Origin: Acidobacteriota bacterium
Lineage (GTDB): Bacteria; Acidobacteriota; Aminicenantia; UBA2199
Direction of reading: 5' to 3'
Assembly (NCBI GenBank): GCA_021817755.1
Contig: JAKAGC010000351.1
Coordinates: 1-5,306, forward strand
Length of the DNA: 5,306 nucleotides
Shown here in pieces: positions 1-5,172 of the stretch; the stretch's first letter is position 1, and each line of letters opens with the position of its first letter. The notes under the pieces were generated by a model, which did not search any database, was not told the origin of the DNA, and saw nothing but the letters and a program-made list of their open reading frames with translations. The position numbers and the translations under genes were made by a program.

Positions 1-2
1 TC

Positions 3-488
3 TTTTTAATCGAATGGTTCAGAGCAAAAAGACCCAAATTTGTGGGTTTATTGACTGGCGCAGTTGCCGGATTAGCAACGATTACTCCTGCTGCGGGTTA
101 TGTATCACCGGTAAGTGCTTGTATTATTGGTATCCTAGCGGGTATTGTCTGTTATATGGCAATTTCTCTTAAGAATAAATTCAAATGGGATGATGCTCTG
201 GATGTTTGGGGTGTCCATGGAGTTGGTGGAATACTGGGTGTAATTTTACTGGGAGTATTTGCTTCTGCTGTTGCAAACCCGGGTGGAACTAACGGACTTT
301 TAAATGGAAATGCCTCATTCTTCTTTAAAGAAGTAATCGCAGTAGTGGGTGCCGGACTTTATGCATTCTTGTTTACTTACGTGATGCTCTGGATTATCGA
401 TAAATTTATCCGTGTGAAAGTCAGTGATAAAGACGAGGAGGATGGATTGGATATGGCACTTCATGGAGAAACTGCCTACGAATTTTAA
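3..488 (+). CDS. amt: Ammonium transporter (Amt/MEP/Rh family), C-terminal part
   Basis: The gene is open at the left window edge, and 161 codons are visible in the frame starting at base 3; the true start lies outside. The product is an inner-membrane channel that moves ammonium/ammonia into the cell. Visible family marks are the segment reading LATITPAAGYVSP, then DVWGVHGVGG. The His codon at 216-218 lies in that second motif and corresponds to the second of the twin pore histidines (His318 in E. coli AmtB); the first lies upstream of the window. Hydrophobic stretches match the last membrane helices. The tail, ending GLDMALHGETAYEF, matches the conserved cytoplasmic C-terminus that touches the PII protein GlnK. 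No glnK follows; a terminator does. An internal GTG at 42 is not the start, because Amt-like sequence (EWFRAKRPKF) continues upstream of it. The gene converges on the sensor kinase and shows no functional tie to the peptide cassette. Confidence 0.95.
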   Translation, partial: FLIEWFRAKRPKFVGLLTGAVAGLATITPAAGYVSPVSACIIGILAGIVCYMAISLKNKFKWDDALDVWGVHGVGGILGVILLGVFASAVANPGGTNGLLNGNASFFFKEVIAVVGAGLYAFLFTYVMLWIIDKFIRVKVSDKDEEDGLDMALHGETAYEF

Positions 489-530
489 TTACACTCGACG
501 GTGATCAACGACATAAAGACTTAAAACAAG

Positions 531-571
531 GCGCAGAGTTACCGGGTTTTGGTGACTCTGTGCTTTTTTTT
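531..571 (+). terminator. Rho-independent terminator of the amt gene
   Basis: A 13-base-pair stem (531-543 with 551-563, including two G-U pairs) closes a 7-base loop and is followed directly by eight T residues (564-571). It lies 43 bases after the amt stop codon. Read from the other strand, the stem is followed only by a short, interrupted T tract, so it could stop the convergent kinase transcript weakly at best. The remaining bases between the two convergent genes (572-654) show nothing recognisable. Confidence 0.93.
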
Positions 572-654
572 ATTTGGGAGAATTATTAATTTTTATCACT
601 ATAAATTTTGAATGCTAATGTGAATATTTATTTTTTAGCGATTTACGGGAGTGT

Positions 655-3651
655 TTATTTGTTATTATTATTTACTGGAAATATGACTAGAAAAGTAGTT
701 CCTTTCTCGGGTGTGCTATCAACCTGTATTTCTCCATGATATTCTTCGACGATTTGCTTAACGACAAATAGTCCCAATCCACTACCTTTTCCACTTACTT
801 TCGTGGTAAAAAGAGGATCAAAGATTTTTGATATGAGTTCAGGTTCAATACCTGAACCGGTATCAGAAATGGTTATGGATATTTGATTATTTTTAAAACG
901 GGACAATGTGACACGGAGCTCACCACCTTCAGGCATGGCATCGATAGCATTCAAGCATAAATTCATGACCAGTTGTTGTACGCGTATTGGATTCATATAT
1001 GCATATATATTCTCAGAGGGAGGGATCCAATTTATCTTAATTTCACCTGTGGAGGTGACTTTCAGAATTTCCATAATATTATTCATCAAATCGGTCAGGT
1101 TGGTATCATCATTTTCATCTTGTTTGGGTTTTGCGAGGTTAAGAATTTGTTTAACTAATTGAACGGCTGTATTTGCTGTTTTTTTAATATTCTCATTGTG
1201 GTGAGAAATTTCATCAGTATGGTTATAAGTTTCGGAAACAATTTCGGAATACCCAATAATAATGGATAGTAGGTTTTTTAAATCATGAACGGCTGATGCT
1301 GCGAGTAATCCCATTAATTCCATTCGCTGACTGAGAATTAATTGACGTGTACGTGCTACCATCATTAGTTTTTCTCTGGACCGTTTGAATTTCCAGGCGG
1401 CTAAACCGGAAAGTAGTGAAAGAATGAGAAGGATCGCGAGTGTTTTAAACCACCAGGTATTCCAAAAGGGGGGAAGAATTGAAAATGAAATCTCTGCGGG
1501 TGTTTTGCTCTCAATATGATCATTATTGATGGCTTTGACCTGGAATGTATAATCTCCGGGGGGTAGGTAAGGATAAAAAAGTGATCGTGATTTTGTTTCC
1601 AACCATTCTGTATCGATGCCTTTCAAACGATACTTGTATACAACACTTTCAGGGGAAGAATAACAAAGTCCAACAAAAGAAAATCGAATGTAATTTCTAT
1701 CATGTGATAATGTGGAAATAAGATTTAGTGGAACGGATTTTTCAAGAATTTTTACACCTGTAATATAGATAGGAGGAGGAACGAGATTGAGTCGAACGGG
1801 AGGGGGATCAAAACGTGTCAAACCGTATCTGCTTCCTAACCACATGGTTCCTTTATGATCTACCAACATGGAAAACCAATAATCTCCTGTTAGTCCATGA
1901 GAATGATCATACGTTTTAACGGTTTCTCCATCAAAACAAACGAGACCATTGGGAATACTCATCCAGATATTACCTTTGATATCCTCTTGGATAGCCCAAC
2001 AACTCTTAAATTGAACACCGTTTTCGAATTCTACCTGCTTGAAATTGGCAGGAATTTCTTTATTAATTCCAGGCTCAGAACGGTAGACGCCTTTATTAGT
2101 AGAAACCCAGATTCTCTCTTTTGAATCCTGGAAAAGATAAAAAATCTGATCTCCGGGAATTCCTTTTTGGGAATTATAGTGAATCAGTTTTTGGGCAATG
2201 TGAGAATATACAAATAAACCGGAATCAGACACAAACCAAATGTTTTCTTTTCTGTCTCTTAAGAAAAATTCTACAGGGCCTTTGCTTTGGAATGGAGGAG
2301 TTAAAAAACGACCATCTTTATAACAAATAATTCCCAACCGTGTGCTAATCCAGATAGATCCATCGCTTAACTCGACGGATTTAAATAGAACGTTAGTAGG
2401 TAAACCATTGGAAGTTGTATAATTAGTGAACTTCCCTGTAGCGGGAGATAGAATGCTGAGCCCCTCGGCAGTTACAATCCAGATACTCCCTTTTCGATCG
2501 GCCATGATACCATTAATACTATTGCTAATAAGGCCATCCTTGAGAGTATAGTTTTTAAAGATTCCATTGGAAAAGGAGCTTATACTGTTTTCAGTTGCGA
2601 GCCAGTATGTATTGTTGTGATCTTCAATAATATAATTGACAAGGTTATTTATGAGTCCGTCTTTTTCGGAATATGTTCGGATATTAAACGATCGCATGTA
2701 ACACACGCCCTTTGAAGTAGCGATCCAGGTGTTCCCTTCGCTATCCTGGATTATTTTTGTAATAAAATTCGATAGGAGACCGTTTTGTGTGGTAATATTA
2801 CTTATTTTTGGGACTTCATTGGGGGAATCCAAAATACTTATGCCACCGATGGTTCCGATCCAAATTTTCCCCGAATTATCCTCGTTGATGGAGATGACAT
2901 AATTATTCACCAAACCATTTGCAGTTGTTAAAGTTAGTACTTTCCCTTCCAGAAGGCAATTTAATCCTTTGGGAGTACCGATCCAAACATTGCCTTTCGA
3001 ATCATGATATACAATATTAACCCTATTATCGAGTAAACCTTGCGAAATACTATTAATCTGAAGATCACCTTGGGGATCCTGGATGGAGAAATGGAATAAG
3101 CCATCTGAGGTAGCAAACCACAATTGATCTTTTTTATCGATTGAAATACTATTGATAAAATTGGAATTTAATTTTTTTCTTAATTTTGTTGTTTTGAAGC
3201 GAGTCCCATCAAAACTACATAACCCGTTCTCGGTTCCAATCCAGAGTAAACCATTCTTATCTTCGGCTATTGATATTATGGTATCAGCGGGTAATCCGTC
3301 ATTTGTAGAATAATATTTAATGCGCCCATTGGATAGACACCCGATACCACCTCCCATTGTACCTATCCATAATTGTTTATGCCGATCTTCCAATGCTGTG
3401 GTGGAATATTTACTTAATAATCCTTTATCACTTCGGTACGCTTTGAACTCGTTACCATCGAATCGGTTTATGCCTTCAACGGTTCCGAACCATAGATATC
3501 CGAGAGAATCCTGAATTATAAATGATATATATGGGCTAGAAAGTTCCTTATCTTGGGGAAACGTTCTGAAAGAGAAATATTCGGAGTAAGAATTTTGGAG
3601 AAAAAACAAGCTGAAAATTATATAAAAAAATACCCTCAAAATACGACGCAT
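655..3651 (-). CDS. Sensor histidine kinase with 14-blade regulator propeller, Y_Y_Y domain and no receiver
   Basis: This is a 998-residue membrane sensor kinase. Residues 1-23 look like a secretion signal (MRRILRVFFYIIFSLFFLQN). Residues 40-615 hold 14 copies of the Reg_prop motif, D..G.(L/I)W(I/F)GT..GL, centred near residues 54, 95, 137, 178, 223, 264, 309, 350, 391, 434, 472, 515, 563 and 604; that is enough for two seven-bladed propellers, presumably in the periplasm. A Y_Y_Y domain follows (about 665-727, with YKYRLKGID and PPGDYTF), then one membrane helix (about 735-753). The kinase core has the phospho-acceptor His789 in HDLKN, an N box (N897, N901), DTGSGI at 930-935, FDPLFTT at 944-950 and a GSGLGL loop ending near 961. 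Unlike many Reg_prop kinases it has no fused receiver or AraC output, so it needs a separate regulator. The sigma-54-type regulator upstream on the same strand is the obvious partner (inference). The ATG at 3651 has no Shine-Dalgarno site and sits just behind a -10 box. It is kept because it opens the signal peptide. Confidence 0.93.
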   Translation of the reverse strand: MRRILRVFFYIIFSLFFLQNSYSEYFSFRTFPQDKELSSPYISFIIQDSLGYLWFGTVEGINRFDGNEFKAYRSDKGLLSKYSTTALEDRHKQLWIGTMGGGIGCLSNGRIKYYSTNDGLPADTIISIAEDKNGLLWIGTENGLCSFDGTRFKTTKLRKKLNSNFINSISIDKKDQLWFATSDGLFHFSIQDPQGDLQINSISQGLLDNRVNIVYHDSKGNVWIGTPKGLNCLLEGKVLTLTTANGLVNNYVISINEDNSGKIWIGTIGGISILDSPNEVPKISNITTQNGLLSNFITKIIQDSEGNTWIATSKGVCYMRSFNIRTYSEKDGLINNLVNYIIEDHNNTYWLATENSISSFSNGIFKNYTLKDGLISNSINGIMADRKGSIWIVTAEGLSILSPATGKFTNYTTSNGLPTNVLFKSVELSDGSIWISTRLGIICYKDGRFLTPPFQSKGPVEFFLRDRKENIWFVSDSGLFVYSHIAQKLIHYNSQKGIPGDQIFYLFQDSKERIWVSTNKGVYRSEPGINKEIPANFKQVEFENGVQFKSCWAIQEDIKGNIWMSIPNGLVCFDGETVKTYDHSHGLTGDYWFSMLVDHKGTMWLGSRYGLTRFDPPPVRLNLVPPPIYITGVKILEKSVPLNLISTLSHDRNYIRFSFVGLCYSSPESVVYKYRLKGIDTEWLETKSRSLFYPYLPPGDYTFQVKAINNDHIESKTPAEISFSILPPFWNTWWFKTLAILLILSLLSGLAAWKFKRSREKLMMVARTRQLILSQRMELMGLLAASAVHDLKNLLSIIIGYSEIVSETYNHTDEISHHNENIKKTANTAVQLVKQILNLAKPKQDENDDTNLTDLMNNIMEILKVTSTGEIKINWIPPSENIYAYMNPIRVQQLVMNLCLNAIDAMPEGGELRVTLSRFKNNQISITISDTGSGIEPELISKIFDPLFTTKVSGKGSGLGLFVVKQIVEEYHGEIQVDSTPEKGTTFLVIFPVNNNNK

Positions 3652-3656
3652 AGAAC

Positions 3657-3685
3657 ATTATACAAAAAAAAGAATTCTTTTTCAA
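3657..3685 (-). promoter_or_regulatory. Sigma-70-type promoter of the sensor kinase, probably giving a leaderless mRNA
   Basis: On the minus strand, TTGAAA (3685-3680) and TATAAT (3662-3657) are separated by 17 bases. The -10 box matches the consensus fully, and the -35 box at five of six positions. Transcription would start about seven bases on, at or next to the ATG at 3651, leaving no room for a ribosome-binding site. An A/T palindrome, AAAAAGAATTCTTTTT (3667-3682), overlaps the spacer and the -35 box. It could bind a regulator or act as a poor terminator for upstream transcription, but neither is shown. Confidence 0.6.
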
Positions 3686-3745
3686 TTCATTTTTTTTATA
3701 TAAAACCTCTAATTTTCAGGGTAGTCTCAGCTTTCCTCGAAACAG

Positions 3746-3768
3746 TTGAATTTCGCTTAATAATTCAA
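3746..3768. repeat. Short inverted repeat between last peptide gene and kinase
   Basis: TTGAATT (3746-3752) and AATTCAA (3762-3768) form perfect 7-base arms around a 9-base loop, 30 bases after the stop codon of the last peptide gene. No T tract follows on the minus strand, so it is not a standard intrinsic terminator. In AT-rich sequence it may be chance. It is the only candidate for an mRNA 3' end structure of the peptide operon, which otherwise has no visible terminator before the kinase. Confidence 0.25.
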
Positions 3769-3797
3769 ATAATATAACACGAATGAGCTATATAAGT

Positions 3798-3971
3798 TTA
3801 TTCGGGGGGGATTTCCTCGGTTTCAACTTTGCAGGGTCTACATGCGGTATATAATAGTGTTTTGGGCATGGTATCACCGCCGTAAATTTTACCTATTTCT
3901 TCTAATTGCAAACGAACAATAGTTACTTTTCCCAAAATCAACTTTCGATTAATGGTTTTCTCATTTTTCAT
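3798..3971 (-). CDS. RiPP (lanthipeptide-type) precursor peptide, fifth in operon
   Basis: This 57-residue peptide is a paralogue of the four genes upstream. The leader has KLILGKVTI (10-18), the acidic LEEIGKI stretch and a double glycine at 31-32, after which a 25-residue core would be released. The core carries the family's TxCxxC element (T42, C44, C47) but lacks the third Cys of its relatives and ends in an acidic, Pro-rich tail (EEIPPE). The ATG at 3971 is chosen because AAGAAGG lies five bases before it and the product then lines up with its paralogues. An upstream in-frame ATG at 4043 would run back into the preceding gene and is rejected. The last codons cross a run of seven C residues (3810-3804), prone to sequencing or replication slippage, so the C-terminus is the least certain part. 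The spacing to the previous gene is 23 bases. Precursor status is inferred from leader type and tandem paralogy. Confidence 0.8.
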   Translation of the reverse strand: MKNEKTINRKLILGKVTIVRLQLEEIGKIYGGDTMPKTLLYTACRPCKVETEEIPPE

Positions 3972-3994
3972 AGTAACCTTCTTAGAAGTAAAAA

Positions 3995-4180
3995 TTAATT
4001 TGGCTTTTGATTGGGACAGAATTCCCCAGAACAACTGGTACAAAGGGTATTTAACAGTGTAGGTGCTTCTGAAATCCCGGCGTAAATTTCTCCCATTGTC
4101 ATGTGCTGAAGCTGAAATGTAATAATGGTTTCTTTTTTAAAAATTAATTTTTGTGAATCCGCTTTATTTTTGGCTTTCAT
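3995..4180 (-). CDS. RiPP (lanthipeptide-type) precursor peptide, fourth in operon
   Basis: This 61-residue peptide has a Lys-rich start and the shared KLIFKKETI element (11-19). The leader then departs from its relatives: compared with the next gene upstream it holds two extra residues (QHMTMGEI), and the cleavage-site pair is Ala-Gly (34-35) instead of Gly-Gly. Cleavage would leave a 26-residue core beginning ISEAPT, with T45, C47, C50 and C55 in the pattern T.C..C....C. The core is very like that of the gene upstream (APT.L.T.CTSC.GE.C), so these two form the closest pair. The start at 4180 has only a weak GAGAG site before it, but no other start fits the alignment. It lies 30 bases after the previous gene and 23 before the next, which suggests one transcript. 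Whether the AG site is processed by the same protease is unknown. Confidence 0.82.
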   Translation of the reverse strand: MKAKNKADSQKLIFKKETIITFQLQHMTMGEIYAGISEAPTLLNTLCTSCSGEFCPNQKPN

Positions 4181-4210
4181 AATTACTCTCTGATGTCAAT
4201 TTTGAGACAA

Positions 4211-4387
4211 CTATTCTGGTTTTTCAATTTTACAAGCTTCCCCTCCACAACTTGTACATTTCGTTTTAAGTTGAGTGGGGGCATCGGTATATCCGCCTAT
4301 AATTTTTCCCATTTCCAAAAATTGGAGACGGGCGATAGTGACTTTTTTTAATGCTAATCGGTATTTACTGTTCTTTAAAGATTTCAT
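4211..4387 (-). CDS. RiPP (lanthipeptide-type) precursor peptide, third in operon
   Basis: This 58-residue peptide has the shared leader (RLALKKVTI at 10-18, LEMGKI at 24-29, GG at 31-32) and a 26-residue core starting YTDAPT. The core contains T43, C44... in the family arrangement: Thr at 42, Cys at 44, 47 and 52, with Thr/Ser at 34, 38, 45 and 46. These are enough hydroxyl residues and thiols for two or three thioether rings if it is a lanthipeptide. The ATG at 4387 has the best ribosome-binding site of the set, GGAGG (4398-4394) six bases upstream, so this may be the most strongly translated member. It begins 20 bases after the preceding gene ends. The codons were read directly from the reverse complement, with no frame break. 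The function assignment rests on the leader motif and on four neighbours of the same design. Confidence 0.85.
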   Translation of the reverse strand: MKSLKNSKYRLALKKVTIARLQFLEMGKIIGGYTDAPTQLKTKCTSCGGEACKIEKPE

Positions 4388-4407
4388 CGCTTTCCTCCGA
4401 TCTGGAA

Positions 4408-4581
4408 TTAATCAGGATTTTGGATACAGCATGAAGGGGTTTCCGAATTGCATGAAAGAATGCATTTTGTTAACAACCGAGTGGGGGCGTCCACATCTCC
4501 TCCGAAAACATTTTTCATTTCCTGTGATTGGAGATGGCTAACAGTTTCTTTTTTAAGGAATAACTTTTTGACGCTGCTCAT
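4408..4581 (-). CDS. RiPP (lanthipeptide-type) precursor peptide, second in operon, divergent core
   Basis: This 57-residue peptide starts at the ATG at 4581 and ends at the TAA at 4410-4408. It was found by reading the minus strand between its neighbours. The leader keeps KKLFLKKETV (5-14), EM (21-22) and GG at 27-28, but is a few residues shorter at the N-terminus. The 29-residue core begins DVDAPT and holds four Cys (40, 44, 51, 52), including an adjacent CC pair unique in the set, spaced T.C...C rather than T.C..C. Ser and Thr residues are frequent (T32, T38, S43, S46, T48, S50). There is no convincing Shine-Dalgarno site before the ATG, so translation may be low or coupled to the upstream gene 28 bases away. 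Open frame, leader and spacing all match the paralogues, so I regard it as intact rather than a relic. Confidence 0.82.
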   Translation of the reverse strand: MSSVKKLFLKKETVSHLQSQEMKNVFGGDVDAPTRLLTKCILSCNSETPSCCIQNPD

Positions 4582-4609
4582 TTTGGTTCTGTTATTTTTT
4601 GCTTATCGA

Positions 4610-4810
4610 TTATTCGGGTTTAAGTTGCTGTCCCTGGCAGGTTTCCATTATGGACCTTGGGCAATTAACATAACACTTTGTTTGAAAATGTGAAAGAGCA
4701 TTAATAACTATTTCGCCTCCATAAATTTCACTCATTTCCAGGAAGTGAAGATGGGCGATTGTTTCCTTCTTTAAATTTAATTTTTGAGAATTACTTTTTT
4801 TTGTTTTCAT
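4610..4810 (-). CDS. RiPP (lanthipeptide-type) precursor peptide, first in operon
   Basis: This 66-residue peptide is the longest member and lies nearest the promoter. The leader reads KLNLKKETIAHLHFLEM (10-26), then GG at 31-32; this is the clearest match in the window to the leader of class I lanthipeptide precursors known from Bacteroidota and related lineages (family knowledge, not a search result). The 34-residue core has T44, C46, C50 and C58 and lacks the APT motif of three of the others. It ends QLKPE, echoing the IEKPE and NQKPN ends of its paralogues. The ATG at 4810 is preferred over an in-frame ATG at 4822, because GAGG at 4820-4817 stands six bases before 4810 and overlaps the earlier ATG. 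The predicted sigma-54 transcript would start near 4852, leaving an untranslated leader of about 42 bases. Confidence 0.85.
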   Translation of the reverse strand: MKTKKSNSQKLNLKKETIAHLHFLEMSEIYGGEIVINALSHFQTKCYVNCPRSIMETCQGQQLKPE

Positions 4811-4862
4811 TTTAAACCTCATTGAATTGAACCATATTTATAAAAATTACCAATATTAAACA

Positions 4863-4878
4863 AGCAATTGAGTTGCCA
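4863..4878 (-). promoter_or_regulatory. Sigma-54 (RpoN) -24/-12 promoter of the peptide operon
   Basis: The minus strand reads TGGCA-ACTCAA-TTGCT, matching the established sigma-54 consensus TGGCACG-N4-TTGCW at 10 of 12 defined positions. The GG and GC elements are intact and exactly 10 bases apart. Placing C4864 at -12 predicts a start near 4852, 42 bases before the first peptide gene. Such promoters are silent without an AAA+ activator; the gene just upstream ends in the Fis-type DNA-binding domain typical of those activators, which makes a chance match unlikely. Confidence 0.82.
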
Positions 4879-4919
4879 GAGTCCAGTAGTGGTGATGGAT
4901 GGGGATTTTTTTCAAATCT

Positions 4920-4933
4920 GGATTTTTTAATCC
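4920..4933. repeat. Small AT-rich palindrome between promoter and enhancer site
   Basis: GGATT-TTTT-AATCC has perfect 5-base arms and lies about 75 bases upstream of the predicted sigma-54 start. A second GGATTTTTT at 4903-4911 repeats its left half. The surrounding T-rich tracts could bend DNA between enhancer and promoter, but no clear IHF consensus is present. It may be chance. Confidence 0.25.
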
Positions 4934-4963
4934 CATTTTAATAAAGAAAAGTCGATAAGTGGA

Positions 4964-4980
4964 TGTAACTATTCGTTACA
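4964..4980. promoter_or_regulatory. Candidate enhancer (UAS) for the sigma-54 activator
   Basis: TGTAAC-TATTC-GTTACA is a perfect inverted repeat with 6-base arms and a 5-base spacer, the same 6-5-6 geometry as the known NtrC site (TGCACC-N5-GGTGCA). Its centre is about 120 bases upstream of the predicted transcription start, within the usual range for enhancer sites of this regulator class. Binding by the adjacent regulator is inferred. Confidence 0.68.
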
Positions 4981-5155
4981 CCTGGGGCGTTATTAGCGAA
5001 ATCGCAAGTTGAAACCACGGTTCTGAATCTGTCAACAAGGGGACTAATAGAACTTATGCATTGGGTTTGAAATATTATATTACACATATTTTTCTTACGT
5101 GGTGAAAATCACCGAAAACACTGATGAAACCGATTTGAACGATAACACATTTTGT

Positions 5156-5172
5156 TGTATCATTCCGTTACA
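5156..5172. promoter_or_regulatory. Second copy of the candidate enhancer site, overlapping the regulator's stop codon
   Basis: TGTATC-ATTCC-GTTACA repeats the 4964-4980 site with one mismatch between its arms (5 of 6 paired) and 13 of 17 bases identical overall. It covers the last codons and stop of the regulator gene, about 310 bases from the predicted start, which is far but workable for DNA looping. Codon constraint could also produce part of it, so confidence is lower than for the first site. Confidence 0.4.

Larger units (their letters stand above)
3798..4810 (-). other. Tandem array of five paralogous RiPP precursor genes (probable operon)
   Basis: Five same-strand genes of 174-201 bases are separated by only 20-30 bases. 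All share a Lys-rich start, a KLxLKKxTI helix-like stretch, an E-M/I-G/S-x-I motif and a GG (once AG) end of leader. Cores differ strongly but keep Thr-x-Cys followed two or three residues later by another Cys; three begin with an acidic or polar residue plus APT. Leaders are conserved while cores diverge, the usual signature of duplicated substrates fed to one promiscuous modifying enzyme. That enzyme is not in the window. No promoter-like sequence is visible between the genes, and the single sigma-54 promoter upstream could serve all five. Confidence 0.78.
4811..5159. other. Regulatory intergenic region between peptide operon and response regulator
   Basis: This 349-base stretch has no credible gene on either strand. 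From the peptide side outwards it holds the ribosome-binding site of the first peptide gene, a sigma-54 promoter (4863-4878), an AT-rich segment with a small palindrome (4920-4933), a strong 17-base dyad (4964-4980), a minor palindrome GCGA-AA-TCGC (4996-5005) and a 5-base-arm dyad GGTGA-AAA-TCACC (5101-5113). No T-run follows that last dyad on the minus strand, so no terminator for the regulator gene is apparent and read-through into the peptide genes remains possible. Confidence 0.7.

Noticed and set aside
908..1162. Plus-strand open frames opposite the kinase domain, also at 1897-2124, 2121-2330, 3320-3514 and 3553-3777
   Set aside because: They lie wholly or mostly antisense to the well-supported kinase gene, show no domain motif and have no sensible ribosome-binding context.
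3667..3682. AAAAAGAATTCTTTTT palindrome as terminator of the peptide operon
   Set aside because: The stem is almost entirely A-T and too weak for a standard terminator; it also overlaps the kinase promoter.
3972..4043. Longer start for the last peptide (ATG at 4043)
   Set aside because: It would run into the preceding gene, adds sequence absent from the paralogues, and bypasses the AAGAAGG site in front of 3971.
4275..4693. Two overlapping plus-strand open frames across the peptide genes
   Set aside because: They are mirror readings of the conserved precursor genes; the minus-strand frames keep a shared leader motif and these do not.
3798..4810. CRISPR-like array or simple tandem DNA repeat
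   Set aside because: The periodicity of about 200 bases comes from paralogous coding genes whose DNA has diverged; there are no identical short repeats with spacers.
4811..4822. Longer start for the first peptide (ATG at 4822)
   Set aside because: This ATG overlaps the GAGG that serves the ATG at 4810 and has no ribosome-binding site of its own.
5101..5113. GGTGA-AAA-TCACC dyad as terminator of the regulator gene
   Set aside because: The stem has only five base pairs and a three-base loop, and no T tract follows on the minus strand.
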